This document shows, piece after piece, positions 25,499 to 35,626 of a stretch of 64,000 bases of DNA. The number at the start of each line of letters is the position of its first letter. Position 1 is the stretch's first letter. The translations under genes were made by a program, and so were the position numbers. The stretch is from Methylovorus mays (lineage in GTDB: Bacteria; Pseudomonadota; Gammaproteobacteria; Burkholderiales; Methylophilaceae). The notes under the pieces are model-generated. The model made no database searches. It had not been told where the DNA came from and saw only the letters and a list, made by a program, of their open reading frames with translations. The stretch is taken from NCBI RefSeq assembly GCF_020531915.1, contig NZ_JAJAVG010000004.1, forward strand, positions 186,001 to 250,000. Reading direction: 5' to 3'.

Positions 25499-25532
25499 AA
25501 CAAAAAAGGCGGTGTAACCCGCCTTTTTTGTT
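25499..25532 (+). terminator. Bidirectional terminator after ppiD
   Basis: A perfect 14-bp inverted repeat (25499-25512 with 25519-25532) with a six-base loop. It has A-tract and T-tract flanks, so it works on both strands. Confidence 0.9.
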
Positions 25533-25578
25533 GGCTATATATTTTTGGTTGAGTGGGAATCACCCATACATAAATGAA

Positions 25579-25606
25579 AAAAACGCCCGGGAATCCGGGC
25601 GTTTTT
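25579..25606 (-). terminator. Terminator after fabI (bidirectional)
   Basis: AAAAACGCCCGG (25579-25590) pairs perfectly with CCGGGCGTTTTT (25595-25606). It lies 34 bp past the fabI stop on the minus strand and also backs up the ppiD terminator. Confidence 0.9.
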
Positions 25607-25640
25607 ATTGCAGCTCTTGCACTATCAAGCGTTCAAGGAC

Positions 25641-26426
25641 TTAGTCCATGGTGCCGGCGGCTGTAATATTCATGCCGCCATCCACGTAAGTGATTTCGCC
25701 AGTGATGCCGGAAGCAAGATCGCTACACAGGAATGCGGATGCATTGCCAACTTCTTCAATGGTGACATTGCGGCGCAGGGGGGCGTGCTTCTCGTTAAAG
25801 CCCATCATTTTGTCAAAACCGGCAATGCCGGAAGCTGCCAACGTTTTGATTGGGCCCGCAGAGACCGCGTTAACGCGAATACCTTTGGGTCCCAGGCTCT
25901 GTGCCATGTAGCGGACATTGGCTTCCAGGCTGGCTTTGGCTACGCCCATGACGTTGTAGTTGGGCAGGGTGCGCTCAGCGCCGAGGTAGCTGATGGTCAG
26001 CAGGCTGGCATTGCGCCCTTCCATCATGGGCATGGCGGCCTTGGCCAGTGCGGCGAAGCTGTATGAGCTGATGTCGTGCGCAATGCGGAAGTATTCGCGG
26101 GTGACCGATTCCAGGTAGTCGCCATCCAGTGCGACTTTTGGCACAAATGCAACGGAGTGGACGATGATATCCACGCCATCCCAGTGTTTGGCCAGGGCCG
26201 GGAACAGGGCGTCAATCTGAGCATCATCTGCTACATCACAGGGCAGCACGATTTTTGAATCAAAGTCTGCGGCCAGTTTGCCAACGCGCTCTTCGAATTT
26301 TTCGGTCTGGTAAGTGAAGGCAAGTTCAGCGCCTTCCCGTTTCATCGCTTCAGCAATGCCATAGGCAATGGAGCGATTGCTGAGTAAGCCAACGATCAAG
26401 GCACGTTTTCCGGCTAGAAATCCCAT
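25641..26426 (-). CDS. fabI: Enoyl-ACP reductase (NADH), fatty-acid elongation
   Basis: At 261 residues this is a FabI-type enzyme that reduces the trans-2 double bond in the last step of each fatty-acid elongation cycle and is the target of triclosan-type inhibitors. The divergent glycine motif [15 protein letters not shown] binds NADH, and the catalytic Tyr-x6-Lys is Y157 and K164 (NYNVMGVAK) with Y147 (TISYLGAE), matching E. coli Y156/K163/Y146. It is the last gene of a minus-strand run after the peptide transporter genes (gap 104 bp) and is closed by a terminator. Confidence 0.97.
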   Translation of the reverse strand: MGFLAGKRALIVGLLSNRSIAYGIAEAMKREGAELAFTYQTEKFEERVGKLAADFDSKIVLPCDVADDAQIDALFPALAKHWDGVDIIVHSVAFVPKVALDGDYLESVTREYFRIAHDISSYSFAALAKAAMPMMEGRNASLLTISYLGAERTLPNYNVMGVAKASLEANVRYMAQSLGPKGIRVNAVSAGPIKTLAASGIAGFDKMMGFNEKHAPLRRNVTIEEVGNASAFLCSDLASGITGEITYVDGGMNITAAGTMD

Positions 26427-26530
26427 GTGTCATCCTTAGAAATAAACTGAATTGACTGATCGCAGCAGGCTTCATGCCAAACGGTGTCGGGTATCCCGGG
26501 GATAAGCCGTCACCATGCGGATCAGATTTT

Positions 26531-27367
26531 TTATCGAGTATTGGTTGTGCGAGGGTCCAGCACGTCGCGCAGGCCTTCGCCGAGCAGATTATACCCTAAC
26601 ACGGTGAGCAGGATGGCAACGCCAGGAAACAGCGAGAGCCACCAAGCAAACTGAATGTACTCCTTGCCGTCGGTCAGGATATTGCCCCATGACGCTTGCG
26701 GTGCCTGAACACCAAGCCCGAGAAAGCTGAGCCCGGATTCAACGAGTACTGCACTGGCAACGCCCAACACGAAGCTTACCATGATGGGCGTCAGGCTATT
26801 GGGCAGCATATGAATGAATATCATGCGGAAGTCGCGTGCGCCCAGGGTTTCCGATGCCATCACGAATTCACGGCCCCGCAAACTGAGAAATTCGGCGCGT
26901 ACCAGACGGGTGACGCCCATCCAGGAGGTAAGCCCGATGACGATCATGATGTTCCAGATGGATGGGGTCAAAAAGGCAATGACGGCCAGAATGAGGAAAA
27001 ACGTAGGAATCGACAGCATCACATCGACCAGGCGCATGATGACAACGTCGACCCAGCCACGGTAATACCCCGAGATGGCGCCTAGTACGATACCGATACT
27101 GGTGGCAATGCCGACAGCCACGATGCCCACCAGCAGGGAAATGCGCGCACCAAACAGCATGCGCGAGAATACGTCGCGGCCGAGACCGTCGGTTCCCATA
27201 GGGTGCTGCAGGGAAGGAGGAAGAAGGATGGCCTTGACGTCGATGGCATTGGGGTCATATGGCGCGATGAGAGGTGCCAGGATCGCGAGCAAAAGAATGC
27301 CGAATATAATGATGAAGCCACTTAAAGCCAGTGGGTTGCGCAATGCTTGGCGCCATTTGTTAGGCAT
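26531..27367 (-). CDS. Peptide ABC transporter permease (OppC/DppC/YejE type)
   Basis: A 278-residue inner-membrane permease with about six TM helices and the cytoplasmic EAA loop (ASETLGARDFRMIFIHMLPN), which docks the ATPase. The N-terminus has the OppC-type GFIIIFGILLLAILAPLIAPYDP segment and MGTDGLGRDVFSRMLFGARISL signature. It pairs with the OppB-type permease encoded two bases upstream and the binding protein before that. No ATPase gene is nearby, so the ATPase must be encoded elsewhere or shared. Substrate class (oligopeptide, dipeptide, microcin-like) cannot be read from the sequence. Confidence 0.93.
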   Translation of the reverse strand: MPNKWRQALRNPLALSGFIIIFGILLLAILAPLIAPYDPNAIDVKAILLPPSLQHPMGTDGLGRDVFSRMLFGARISLLVGIVAVGIATSIGIVLGAISGYYRGWVDVVIMRLVDVMLSIPTFFLILAVIAFLTPSIWNIMIVIGLTSWMGVTRLVRAEFLSLRGREFVMASETLGARDFRMIFIHMLPNSLTPIMVSFVLGVASAVLVESGLSFLGLGVQAPQASWGNILTDGKEYIQFAWWLSLFPGVAILLTVLGYNLLGEGLRDVLDPRTTNTR

Positions 27368-27369
27368 GA

Positions 27370-28386
27370 TTACATGACTCCCCGTCGCACGCGAGGATCT
27401 GCCCAGGCGTAGGCGATATCCGCGATCAGATTGCCCAATAGAGTTAAAGCCGACCCTATGGTCAGGATGCCCATGATGACTGGAAAGTCACGCATGAGCA
27501 CCGCATCGTAAAACAGCTTGCCCATTCCGGGGATGGCGAAAATGGATTCGGCAATGACTGATCCACCTATCAGCCCGGGAATCGCCAAGCCAAGAATGGT
27601 AATCAATGGCAGCATGGCGTTGCGTAGCGCATGGCGATACACCACCGTGTTTTCGGAAAGACCCTTGGCACGCGCGGTGGTGATGTAATCCTGATGCAGC
27701 ACATCCAGCATGCCATTACGTATAAACAGGGAAATACCTGCCAGGCCGCTCAGGCCAGAAATGAAGACAGGCAGGGCCAGGTGGGTCAGGGTGTCCCATA
27801 ATTGGCCCCAGGCACTCATCTTGTCGTGATTAAGGCTATGAATGCCGGAAATAGGCAGCCAGTCATGCACCACGCCCGTCCAGTACATCAACATCAACGC
27901 CAGCCAGAAACCGGGAATGGCAAAACCGATAAACACGAACAGGGTAATGGCGCGATCTGGCGGTCGATTCTGGGTAATGGCCGAAACTACCCCTAAAGGC
28001 ACCGCGGCAAAAATAATCAGGCCTAGGCTCAAGACATTGATCAACAGGGTGATCGGCAGGGCTTCCTGAATCATGCCCTTGATCACATTGCCTTCGGCAT
28101 CCTTCGTTTCCCAGAATACCGGCTTCTGGTGGGAGGCGAAGGAGGTGCCAAAATCCAGCTTGACCATGCGTTTCAGCCAGAGCCCGTATTGCACGATGAT
28201 GGGTTTATCCAGATTGTATAGCTCGCGCAGCTTCTGCCGAGACTCTTCACTGGCCTTGGGGTTGAAGCTGGCTTCCGAGTTGGTGATGTCGCCTGGCGCC
28301 AGATGCATGATCAGAAAGGAAATCAGGCTGATACCGACCAGTAGCGGCACCATCCAGAACAAGCGTTTCAAGAGATAGCGGATCAT
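27370..28386 (-). CDS. Peptide ABC transporter permease (OppB/DppB/YejB type)
   Basis: The 338-residue protein starts with the diagnostic MIRYLLKRLFWMVPLLVGIS and contains LAPGD early and the EAA loop ARAKGLSENTVVYRHALRNA. It has six TM helices, with a long periplasmic loop (about residues 35-95) typical of YejB-like members. It forms the membrane channel with the OppC-type protein encoded immediately after it. The stop and the next start are nearly contiguous (2 bp), so translation is probably coupled. The binding-protein gene ends 9 bp upstream. Confidence 0.93.
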   Translation of the reverse strand: MIRYLLKRLFWMVPLLVGISLISFLIMHLAPGDITNSEASFNPKASEESRQKLRELYNLDKPIIVQYGLWLKRMVKLDFGTSFASHQKPVFWETKDAEGNVIKGMIQEALPITLLINVLSLGLIIFAAVPLGVVSAITQNRPPDRAITLFVFIGFAIPGFWLALMLMYWTGVVHDWLPISGIHSLNHDKMSAWGQLWDTLTHLALPVFISGLSGLAGISLFIRNGMLDVLHQDYITTARAKGLSENTVVYRHALRNAMLPLITILGLAIPGLIGGSVIAESIFAIPGMGKLFYDAVLMRDFPVIMGILTIGSALTLLGNLIADIAYAWADPRVRRGVM

Positions 28387-28395
28387 GCATGCACC

Positions 28396-30060
28396 TTATT
28401 GGCTGATTTCATTGCGCCGCAACGGCGGAGGTATGTACCAGTCATAGGAGTTGTAACCAATGCCAGCAGGCGGCGCCGGATTGTCTATACCTTTGACGCG
28501 CTTGTGGATGGCGGGCAAGCCATAACCTGCATACAGGTAGACGATGGGGCTATCGGCGAGCAGGATGCTGGCAAACTCATGGTAGATTTTCATGCGCTTG
28601 TCTGGATTAAGCTCCAGCCTGCCTTGCTCCAACAGTTTGTCCACGCGAGGATTGTTATAACCGATAAAATTGAATTGCCCAGGTGCCTGCTGCGAAGAGT
28701 GCCAGATGTTGTATTGGTCAGGATCCAGAGAAAGTCCCCAGCCCAGCAATACCACATCAAAGTCTCCAGTCTTGATGAAACGACCAATGAAACTTGCCCA
28801 TTCCATGACGCGGATATTGGCGTCTATGCCGATTTCTTTCAGGCGCCGCTGCACCAGCACCGCACTCATTTCGCGTTGCTTGTTCTGATTGGTCAGAATG
28901 TCAAATCTCAGGCGTTTGCCATCACGTAGCAAATAGCCCTCATTGTCACGCCCGGTGTAGCCGGCAGCCTGCATGAGCGAAATCGCCTTGTTAGGGTCGT
29001 AAGGATAGGGTGAGAGGTCAGGGTTGGTCCAGCGTGTGCCAGGTTTGTAAGGCGAGGAAACCGGCTCGCCCAAGCCCAGTAATACGCCATCAATCAGTTC
29101 TTGCTTGTCGATGGCGTAATTGATGGCTTGCCGGACACGAATGTCATCAAAAGGCTTGTGCTTGAGATTGAAGCCCAGGTAGGTGTAGTTATTACCCAGC
29201 TCTTTGTAGAGGGCGAGCTTTTTCTGCAGATCCTCACGCGAAGGCACAATGCGTGAATACTGAATCGGGTTTAACGTCATCGAGTCGATATTGTCTGCCA
29301 GCAATTCGAGAAACTGCGCAGCAGGGTCAGGAATAAAGCGCGATACCAGGCGATCTATGCGCGGAGGCCCCTGGGTGGAGTTGGGGTTGCGAACCAGCGA
29401 GATACGCTCTCCTGGCTTCCATTCTTCCAGTTTGTAGTAATGACTGCCCACAGGCTTGAAGCGGAAAGAGGTGGTATTGATGTCCTGTCCTTTGAGCAGA
29501 TGTTCCGGCAATATCTGCAAGCCAGCCCAGGAATCCAGCGCAGGCGCATAGGGGTTGGCATAGCTCACTTTGAATGTCGCTGGGTCCGGGGTTTCGGCGC
29601 GAATGACCAGCTTGTAGTCAGAGCCATAGGGCGTGCGTGTATTGTCATCGGTCACCAGTTTCCAGGTGAACAGGACATCTGCACTGGTCAGTGGTTTGCC
29701 ATCGGCCCACTTGAGACCAGGCTTGAGCTTGAACGTAATGGTTTTCTGATCAGGCGACACACTCCAGCTTTGTGCCAGCTCGCCTTGCAGCTCGAGGTTT
29801 TTGTCGTATTTAAGGAGGCTGTTGAAGATATTGCTGGCGACCGCCGAAGCCGCGGCTTCCCCCGCAATCATTGGAATGAGACCACTGGGTTCGCCCGCTG
29901 TTGCATCAATCAGCGTGCCGCCGGAAGAGGGCGGATAGGATTGGTCAAAGTCGGCAGCATTGCCGCTGGGAGCTTTGCTGCACGCGGTCAGCAGCAGGCC
30001 AAGCGATAACATGATGCCCATGCGCAAGGACAGGTATTTAAGCAAAAGCGGCCTTTCCAT
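28396..30060 (-). CDS. Peptide-binding lipoprotein of ABC transporter
   Basis: I choose the ATG at 30060, giving about 554 residues with a lipoprotein signal (RMGIMLSLGLLLTAC, lipobox Cys). A start at 30120 would overlap the mltD stop and lengthen the signal unnaturally. The body is a family 5 solute-binding protein: LAQSWSVSPDQKTITFKLKP, GLKWADGKPLTSADVLFTWK, and RQAINYAIDKQELIDGVLLG are the usual blocks. It delivers peptides to the permeases encoded downstream. It lies 22 bp after mltD, which suggests that muropeptides or peptides released by wall turnover could be the cargo, but that is inference. Confidence 0.92.
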   Translation of the reverse strand: MERPLLLKYLSLRMGIMLSLGLLLTACSKAPSGNAADFDQSYPPSSGGTLIDATAGEPSGLIPMIAGEAAASAVASNIFNSLLKYDKNLELQGELAQSWSVSPDQKTITFKLKPGLKWADGKPLTSADVLFTWKLVTDDNTRTPYGSDYKLVIRAETPDPATFKVSYANPYAPALDSWAGLQILPEHLLKGQDINTTSFRFKPVGSHYYKLEEWKPGERISLVRNPNSTQGPPRIDRLVSRFIPDPAAQFLELLADNIDSMTLNPIQYSRIVPSREDLQKKLALYKELGNNYTYLGFNLKHKPFDDIRVRQAINYAIDKQELIDGVLLGLGEPVSSPYKPGTRWTNPDLSPYPYDPNKAISLMQAAGYTGRDNEGYLLRDGKRLRFDILTNQNKQREMSAVLVQRRLKEIGIDANIRVMEWASFIGRFIKTGDFDVVLLGWGLSLDPDQYNIWHSSQQAPGQFNFIGYNNPRVDKLLEQGRLELNPDKRMKIYHEFASILLADSPIVYLYAGYGLPAIHKRVKGIDNPAPPAGIGYNSYDWYIPPPLRRNEISQ

Positions 30061-30082
30061 CAACGAGGGGCTAGCAAAGCGA

Positions 30083-31762
30083 TCAGGCTTGATCAGGCTT
30101 GGCAACTGTAAGTATCGCACCGGGCACGATACGTGAACCGCTTATCTTGTTCCAGCGCTGCAGCTCATCACGAGCAACATCAAATTTTCTGGCGATGCTT
30201 TCAAGGGTGTCGCCACGCTTTACGATGTAGTGCTGTTTTTTGCTAGCCACCAGCTTGCTTTTACTGATTTCAGCCTTGCGAGGCGTGCTACTGGCCACCA
30301 CCGCTTTGGAAACTCTGGCGGATCCAGAAGCGACATTCAGCAGTTGCCCGGCTTTCAGTTTAGATGACTTTAACTGATTTTGTGCCATTAGCTGTTGTGT
30401 GGATAGTTTGTAGCGTTTTGCAATGCTTTGCAGCGTGTCTTTGCCCGTCACCTTGTGGCGAAGTATGGGTGTGGTTTCAACTTGCGCCATGGCGGGTTCG
30501 GCGACATTCACATGTTCCGCCAGCACAATGTTGGCATCGGCTTTGGCGCCGTTGTCCATCGGTACCAGCAACGGTCTTGCCATGATCAGGTTGTCGCGCG
30601 ATGGCAGATCATTCACGTTGCGCAGTTCCGCCAGCGGAATGCCAAATTTGCGGGCTATGCTGGCCATGCGTTCCCCGCGCTTGGCATGATAGGTCTGCCA
30701 GCTGACCAGCGGCTTGTCGTAAGCCTCCAGATTGGTCTTGAAGGTCTCTGCAGCCCCTATTGGCAACAGGATTTCATGAGCGTTTCCGCTGGCAGTCATT
30801 ACCGGGCGGTTGTATTCGGGGTTGAGTGATGAAAATTCTTCAAAGGATATTTCGGCAAGCTTGGCGGCCAAATGAACATCAATTTGCTGGGGCGCTGTGA
30901 CCTTGGTGAAATACGGCCGATTGGGAATGCTCTGGATATTCAAGCCGTAGAGTTCAGGGTTGGTCATGATGTTTTTGACCGCTTGCAACTTGGGAACGTA
31001 GTTTCGGGTTTCGGGAGGAAGGGGCAGGCTGTTGTAATCGGTGGGCAGCCCTTGCTGTCGGTTGCGCGCAATCGCTCGACTGACGGTACCTTCGCCGGCA
31101 TTGTAGGCTGCCAGAGCCAGATCCCACGTACCAAACATCAGGTGCAGCTTTTGCAGATAGGTCAGGGCGGCATCGGTCGCTGCGGTCACATCGCGACGGC
31201 TATCGACCCACCAATCCTGCTTCAGGCCAAAATTCTTGCCAGTCGATGGAATGAATTGCCAAATGCCGGAAGCATGGCTCTTGGAATATGCTTGTGGGTT
31301 GAAAGCGCTCTCGACCATGGGCAGCAAGGCGATCTCGGTGGGCATGCCGCGTTTTTCCACTTCCACCACGACGTGATACAGATAGCGCTGACTGCGTTCC
31401 ACCATGCGTCTGACGTAGTCGGGGCGGGCGGCATACCAAGCCTCATGGGTCGCGGTGTAGGGCGAGTCCACTTCCGGCATGCCATAGCCATTGCGGATGC
31501 GTTGCCACAGATTGTCGGTGGAAACTTGCGCCAGCTCGGCGGCGGAGTGCCCAGGCTGGGCGCTTGCCAGCTCAGGTACATAATTTAATACCGGGTCATT
31601 CTGCAGACGCGAGGAAAACTGTAATGAAGTGTCAATGCTGCTGTCGCGGATGGGTTCGCTGAGAACGATGATGTCATCACCAGCAAGATTGCGATCGGCG
31701 TAAACAGGGAAGGAAAACGGAAATGCCAGGATAACCAGCTTCAGTATGCGTTGCATAGTCAT
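30083..31762 (-). CDS. mltD: Membrane-bound lytic transglycosylase D
   Basis: The protein cleaves peptidoglycan glycan strands to 1,6-anhydro ends. A signal peptide (MQRILKLVILAFPFSFPVYA) supports a start at 31762 (MTMQR) or 31756; the frame is open to 31792. The SLT domain has the catalytic Glu in IALLPMVESAFNPQA and the SHASGIWQFIPSTGKNFGL block. Three LysM repeats follow, at about residues 365-410, 440-485 and 515-560 (for example YIVKRGDTLESIARKF), for glycan binding. Family MltD usually has two or more LysM repeats, so this is normal. It is the first gene of the run leading into the peptide transporter. Confidence 0.94.
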   Translation of the reverse strand: MTMQRILKLVILAFPFSFPVYADRNLAGDDIIVLSEPIRDSSIDTSLQFSSRLQNDPVLNYVPELASAQPGHSAAELAQVSTDNLWQRIRNGYGMPEVDSPYTATHEAWYAARPDYVRRMVERSQRYLYHVVVEVEKRGMPTEIALLPMVESAFNPQAYSKSHASGIWQFIPSTGKNFGLKQDWWVDSRRDVTAATDAALTYLQKLHLMFGTWDLALAAYNAGEGTVSRAIARNRQQGLPTDYNSLPLPPETRNYVPKLQAVKNIMTNPELYGLNIQSIPNRPYFTKVTAPQQIDVHLAAKLAEISFEEFSSLNPEYNRPVMTASGNAHEILLPIGAAETFKTNLEAYDKPLVSWQTYHAKRGERMASIARKFGIPLAELRNVNDLPSRDNLIMARPLLVPMDNGAKADANIVLAEHVNVAEPAMAQVETTPILRHKVTGKDTLQSIAKRYKLSTQQLMAQNQLKSSKLKAGQLLNVASGSARVSKAVVASSTPRKAEISKSKLVASKKQHYIVKRGDTLESIARKFDVARDELQRWNKISGSRIVPGAILTVAKPDQA

Positions 31763-31864
31763 GAGGCGATGTCTTAAATAGCTGAAATTCATGCAATAGT
31801 AGCCAATGGGCGCCTCTCAAGTCAAGGCAAAGTTCAGCTTTAACATGTTCGATTATGTTAATGA

Positions 31865-32617
31865 TTAAAAATGATTTCTCATTTCCCTGATAGCAGTAAA
31901 AACAGCTAACGGGTTCGGTTCATGTATGCCGGATGCATGTCGGATGGCTGCGCTTTCGCAGCGGAGAAAAGGATTGCTGTCGCGTTCGATGGCGAGCGTG
32001 CTGGGCAGGCTGGGCAGGCCTTGCCGTCGTAGTTGGGTTACTTGCGCCTGTCTTGCCAGTAGCGCTGTGTTGGACGGATCGAGCTGTCGGGCAAATTTCA
32101 GATTGTGTTCGGTGTATTCGTGTGTGCAATAGACAGCGGTTTCCGCTGGCAGATCAGCCAGCTTGTTTAGCGAATCCAGCATCTGGGCTGGCGTGCCTTC
32201 AAACAGACGTCCACAGCCCGCGCTGAACAGGGTATCGCCACAGAACAGAAGCTTTGCGCCATAATAGGCCACATGTCCAAGGGTGTGGCCCGGCACGTCG
32301 AGAACGTCAAGTGTCAGGGGTAAAAACGCGAGGGTGATCTGATCGCCTTGCTGCACTGGCTGATGCGGAAACGGATAACTCTCACGCGCTGGCGCATACA
32401 CACGGGCCCCCGTTTTGCTTTGCAGCGTTTCTACACCGCCAATATGGTCGTTATGATGGTGGGTGATAAGGATGGTATGCAGCTGGAGCCCGGAGGTGTC
32501 CAATTGCCGCAGAACCGGTTCGGCATCGCCTGGATCAACCACCGCTGCCTGGCCATGGGCATGCAGCATCCAGATGTAATTGTCTGAAAAAGCCGGGATA
32601 GGGATGATGTCATACAT
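31865..32617 (-). CDS. gloB: Hydroxyacylglutathione hydrolase (glyoxalase II)
   Basis: The 250-residue metallo-beta-lactamase-fold enzyme hydrolyses S-lactoylglutathione to lactate and glutathione in methylglyoxal detoxification. The metal motif THHHNDH is at residues 52-58. Further ligands are in PGHTLGHVAYY, LLFCGDTLFSAGCGRLFEG and the CTHEYT block. The C-terminal HxGH-type substrate region is typical of GloB. It is divergent from the methyltransferase gene at 32646, with only 28 bp between the start codons. Confidence 0.96.
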   Translation of the reverse strand: MYDIIPIPAFSDNYIWMLHAHGQAAVVDPGDAEPVLRQLDTSGLQLHTILITHHHNDHIGGVETLQSKTGARVYAPARESYPFPHQPVQQGDQITLAFLPLTLDVLDVPGHTLGHVAYYGAKLLFCGDTLFSAGCGRLFEGTPAQMLDSLNKLADLPAETAVYCTHEYTEHNLKFARQLDPSNTALLARQAQVTQLRRQGLPSLPSTLAIERDSNPFLRCESAAIRHASGIHEPNPLAVFTAIREMRNHF

Positions 32618-32645
32618 AGTGCGATACTTCGATGTTGAGGAATAA

Positions 32646-33365
32646 ATGTCAATAGACGATCAGCAGTCATGGCTGGCAAAGCCTATTGGCGCCTATTTGC
32701 TGGAGCGCGAGCAATGTTTGTTCGACCAGGCCGTGGCAGATGTGTTCGGCTTCAACGCCTTGCAAGTCGGCTTGCCGCAAGCCAATTTACTGCAACAATG
32801 CCGCATGCCCTTCATGTTTCATACGGATATTCAACACGGCGAAGTGATCAGCGACTCCACCCAGCTTCCTTTTTCTGCCAATACCATCGATCTGTTGCTC
32901 ATGCCCCACACTCTGGATTTCAGTGAAGATCCACATCAGACCCTGCGTGAGGCTGAGCGGGTGCTGGTTGCTGAAGGACATCTGATGATCAGTGGCTTTA
33001 ATCCGCTCAGCAGTTGGGGCATAAAGCGCATGCTGGGAAAACGCCAGGGATATCCCTGGCATGGCAACTTTTTACCTTTGCTGCGCATTAAGGATTGGCT
33101 AGCGTTGCTGGGTTTTGAGATAATCAGCACCGGCATGACTTGCTATGCGCCGCCATGGGTCAGTGCACGTTGGCTGGAACGGAGCCGTTTTCTGGATCGT
33201 GCAGGGGGGCGTTGGTGGCCAATGCGCGGTGGTGTCTATTTTGTTGTAGCCCGTAAACGCGTACTGGGCATGCGAGTGATTCGTCCCAACTGGAATGCCG
33301 CCAGACTCAAGCCCCGGCTGGTTGCATCGCCCAGCCAGAAAATCAAACGAAATCGAGATAAATGA
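32646..33365 (+). CDS. SAM-dependent methyltransferase, class I, unknown substrate
   Basis: The 239-residue protein has a Methyltransf_11-type core: [25 protein letters not shown] (motif II/III region) and [21 protein letters not shown] (post-I/IV region). The glycine-rich motif I (NALQVGLPQ) is weak. It sits upstream of rnhA with an ATGA overlap, an order I recall from many betaproteobacteria. The substrate is unknown. Its head-to-head position with gloB is common in proteobacteria and may reflect a shared promoter region. Confidence 0.85.
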   Translation: MSIDDQQSWLAKPIGAYLLEREQCLFDQAVADVFGFNALQVGLPQANLLQQCRMPFMFHTDIQHGEVISDSTQLPFSANTIDLLLMPHTLDFSEDPHQTLREAERVLVAEGHLMISGFNPLSSWGIKRMLGKRQGYPWHGNFLPLLRIKDWLALLGFEIISTGMTCYAPPWVSARWLERSRFLDRAGGRWWPMRGGVYFVVARKRVLGMRVIRPNWNAARLKPRLVASPSQKIKRNRDK

Positions 33366-33832
33366 ATATGGCAGTTGAAGAAGCTTGCGTCGTCATCTAC
33401 GCGGATGGCGCATGCAAAGGTAATCCCGGCCCTGGCGGTTGGGGAGCATGGCTGGCGATGGGCGGTCATGAGAAAGAAATGTGTGGCGGAGAGCTGCTCA
33501 CCACCAATAATCGCATGGAACTGACAGCCGTGATTCGTGCATTGCAGGCATTGAAGCGTCCCTGTCAGGTCAAAATCTATACGGATTCTGTGTACGTTCA
33601 AAAGGGCATCACGGAGTGGATGAAAGGCTGGAAGGCCCGGAACTGGCGCACCAGCGACAAGAAGCCCGTCAAGAACGAAGATCTCTGGCGCGAGCTGGAT
33701 CAAACCGTACAGCCGCATAATATTGAGTGGCTATGGGTGAAAGGTCATGCTGGCAACGTGGGCAATGAGCGCGCCGATGCCTTGGCCAATCAGGGGGTGT
33801 TGCAGGCGTTGGAGGCGAAGGAGCGCGCATGA
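33362..33832 (+). CDS. rnhA: Ribonuclease HI
   Basis: The 156-residue enzyme removes RNA from RNA-DNA hybrids such as primers and R-loops. The active-site carboxylates are D15 ([12 protein letters not shown]), E53 (NRMELTAV), D75 (YTDSVYV) and D139 (NERADALA), with the helper H129 (VKGHAGN). Its ATG overlaps the upstream stop (ATGA), and its own stop overlaps dnaQ in the same way, so the three genes are translationally coupled. The rnhA-dnaQ pairing is common, although in E. coli the two are divergent. Confidence 0.97.
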   Translation: MNMAVEEACVVIYADGACKGNPGPGGWGAWLAMGGHEKEMCGGELLTTNNRMELTAVIRALQALKRPCQVKIYTDSVYVQKGITEWMKGWKARNWRTSDKKPVKNEDLWRELDQTVQPHNIEWLWVKGHAGNVGNERADALANQGVLQALEAKERA

Positions 33833-34533
33833 GACAAATATTTCTGGATACGGAAACCACCGGGCTTTATCCCGCACAAGGCCATCGCATTATTGAAATT
33901 GCGGCGGTAGAGGTCATCAATCGCCGCATTACCAGCCAGCATTACCATGTCTACCTCAATCCCGATCGCGAGATTGACGCAGGGGCGCAGGAAGTCCACG
34001 GCATAACCCTGGAGTTTTTACAGGACAAGCCGCGTTTTGCCGATGTCGTTGGCGAGTTTCTGGATTTTGTGCAGGATTCCGAGCTGATTATTCACAATGC
34101 TCCGTTTGATGTGGGCTTCCTGAATGCGGAGTTGGGCCGCATCGAGAAACCCGGCATTGAGTCGGTCGCCAGTGGCATTATCGACACGCTGAAGATGGCC
34201 AAGGAAATGCGTCCAGGGCAGCGTAACAATCTGGATGCCTTGTGCCGCCATTTTGGTATTGATAACTCCAAGCGCACCTTGCACGGTGCCTTGCTGGACG
34301 CGGAATTGCTGGCCGATGTCTATCTGGCAATGACGCGGGGGCAGGAGAGTCTGATCATCGACATGCTGGATACGCCAGCACATAACGATGATAATGATGC
34401 CCTTCACATACAGACCATCTCGCAAAAAGTGTTGCTGGCGGATGAGACCGAAGTTGCCGCTCATCAGCAATACCTGCAAAGCCTTGCCAAGGGCGGGGCT
34501 TGTATCTGGCAAGAACTGCAACAAACTGAATAA
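33829..34533 (+). CDS. dnaQ: DNA polymerase III epsilon subunit (proofreading exonuclease)
   Basis: A 234-residue DEDDh 3'-5' exonuclease. ExoI motif [20 protein letters not shown] has the first Asp and Glu, ExoII is in [13 protein letters not shown], and ExoIII is [15 protein letters not shown] with the His and last Asp. It proofreads for the replicative polymerase. The length and C-terminal tail ([16 protein letters not shown]) fit DnaQ. The stop is followed 16 bp later by the rfbB start, so the rhamnose genes may be read from the same transcript. Confidence 0.97.
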   Translation: MRQIFLDTETTGLYPAQGHRIIEIAAVEVINRRITSQHYHVYLNPDREIDAGAQEVHGITLEFLQDKPRFADVVGEFLDFVQDSELIIHNAPFDVGFLNAELGRIEKPGIESVASGIIDTLKMAKEMRPGQRNNLDALCRHFGIDNSKRTLHGALLDAELLADVYLAMTRGQESLIIDMLDTPAHNDDNDALHIQTISQKVLLADETEVAAHQQYLQSLAKGGACIWQELQQTE

Positions 34534-34549
34534 TCGAGAGACAACAACC

Positions 34550-35626
34550 TTGAACAACACGATTATAGTGACCGGAGGTGCTGGATTTATTGGCGCCAAT
34601 TTTGTACTGGACTGGCTGGCGGCTGGTCTGGGGCGCGTGGTCAATCTGGACAAACTCACCTATGCGGGAAACCTGCAAAATCTGGAGGCCGTGCAGCAGC
34701 ATCCAGATCATGTCTTTGTCCATGGCGATATTGGAGACCGGGCATTGGTGGCAAAGTTGCTGGCCGAGCACAAGCCTCGCGCCATTCTCAATTTTGCTGC
34801 GGAAAGCCATGTTGACCGCTCCATTCATGGGCCGGAGGACTTTATCCAGACCAATGTCGTCGGTACTTTTCATCTACTGGAGGAGGCTCGCCATTACTGG
34901 AGCGGTCTGAATACTACGGAGCAGTCTGCGTTTCGCTTTCTGCATGTATCGACTGATGAAGTTTATGGCACGCTGGCGGCGCATGATCCGGCCTTCACCG
35001 AGACTACGCCATATGCGCCGAATAGCCCTTACTCGGCATCCAAGGCGGCCTCCGACCATCTGGTGCGGGCATATCAGCACACTTACGGTCTGCCTACCTT
35101 GACCACCAACTGTTCCAACAATTACGGCCCGTATCATTTTCCTGAAAAACTCATCCCGCTGTGCCTGCTGAATGCCCTGGCTGGCAAGCCATTGCCTATC
35201 TATGGAGATGGTCAGCAGATTCGCGACTGGCTTTATGTGAAAGATCATTGCAGTGCCATCCGCCGCGTGCTGGAAGCCGGACGGGTGGGCGAAACCTACA
35301 ACGTTGGTGGCTGGAACGAAAAAGCGAATCTGGATGTGGTGCAATTGCTGTGTGACATCCTCGACAATCTCCAGCCACGTGAGGACGGACGTAGTTATCG
35401 CGAACAGATTACCTTCGTCAAGGACAGGCCCGGGCATGACCGCCGTTATGCCATTGATGCCAGCAAGCTATATAGCGAGCTGGGCTGGAAACCGCAGGAA
35501 AGTTTTGAAACCGGCATCCGCAAAACCGTGGCCTGGTATCTGGAGCATCAGGATTGGGTTGAGAACGTTAACTCTGGCGAATATCGCCGCTGGCTGGATC
35601 AGCATTATGCGGAGAGCGCAGCATGA
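34550..35626 (+). CDS. rfbB: dTDP-glucose 4,6-dehydratase
   Basis: The second enzyme of dTDP-L-rhamnose synthesis, about 358 residues from a TTG start at 34550 ([17 protein letters not shown]). The frame continues upstream into dnaQ, but only this start gives the normal family length and has GAGAG ahead. The extended-SDR signature is clear: TGGAGFIG for NAD, STDEVYG, and [14 protein letters not shown] with catalytic Tyr/Lys. Its stop overlaps the rfbA start by four bases. Rhamnose made here would go to O-antigen or exopolysaccharide. Confidence 0.97.
   Translation: MNNTIIVTGGAGFIGANFVLDWLAAGLGRVVNLDKLTYAGNLQNLEAVQQHPDHVFVHGDIGDRALVAKLLAEHKPRAILNFAAESHVDRSIHGPEDFIQTNVVGTFHLLEEARHYWSGLNTTEQSAFRFLHVSTDEVYGTLAAHDPAFTETTPYAPNSPYSASKAASDHLVRAYQHTYGLPTLTTNCSNNYGPYHFPEKLIPLCLLNALAGKPLPIYGDGQQIRDWLYVKDHCSAIRRVLEAGRVGETYNVGGWNEKANLDVVQLLCDILDNLQPREDGRSYREQITFVKDRPGHDRRYAIDASKLYSELGWKPQESFETGIRKTVAWYLEHQDWVENVNSGEYRRWLDQHYAESAA

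Noticed and set aside
34388-34549. Upstream extension of rfbB
   Set aside because: It lies within dnaQ in another frame, and the TTG at 34550 gives the normal family length and an immediate NAD-binding motif.
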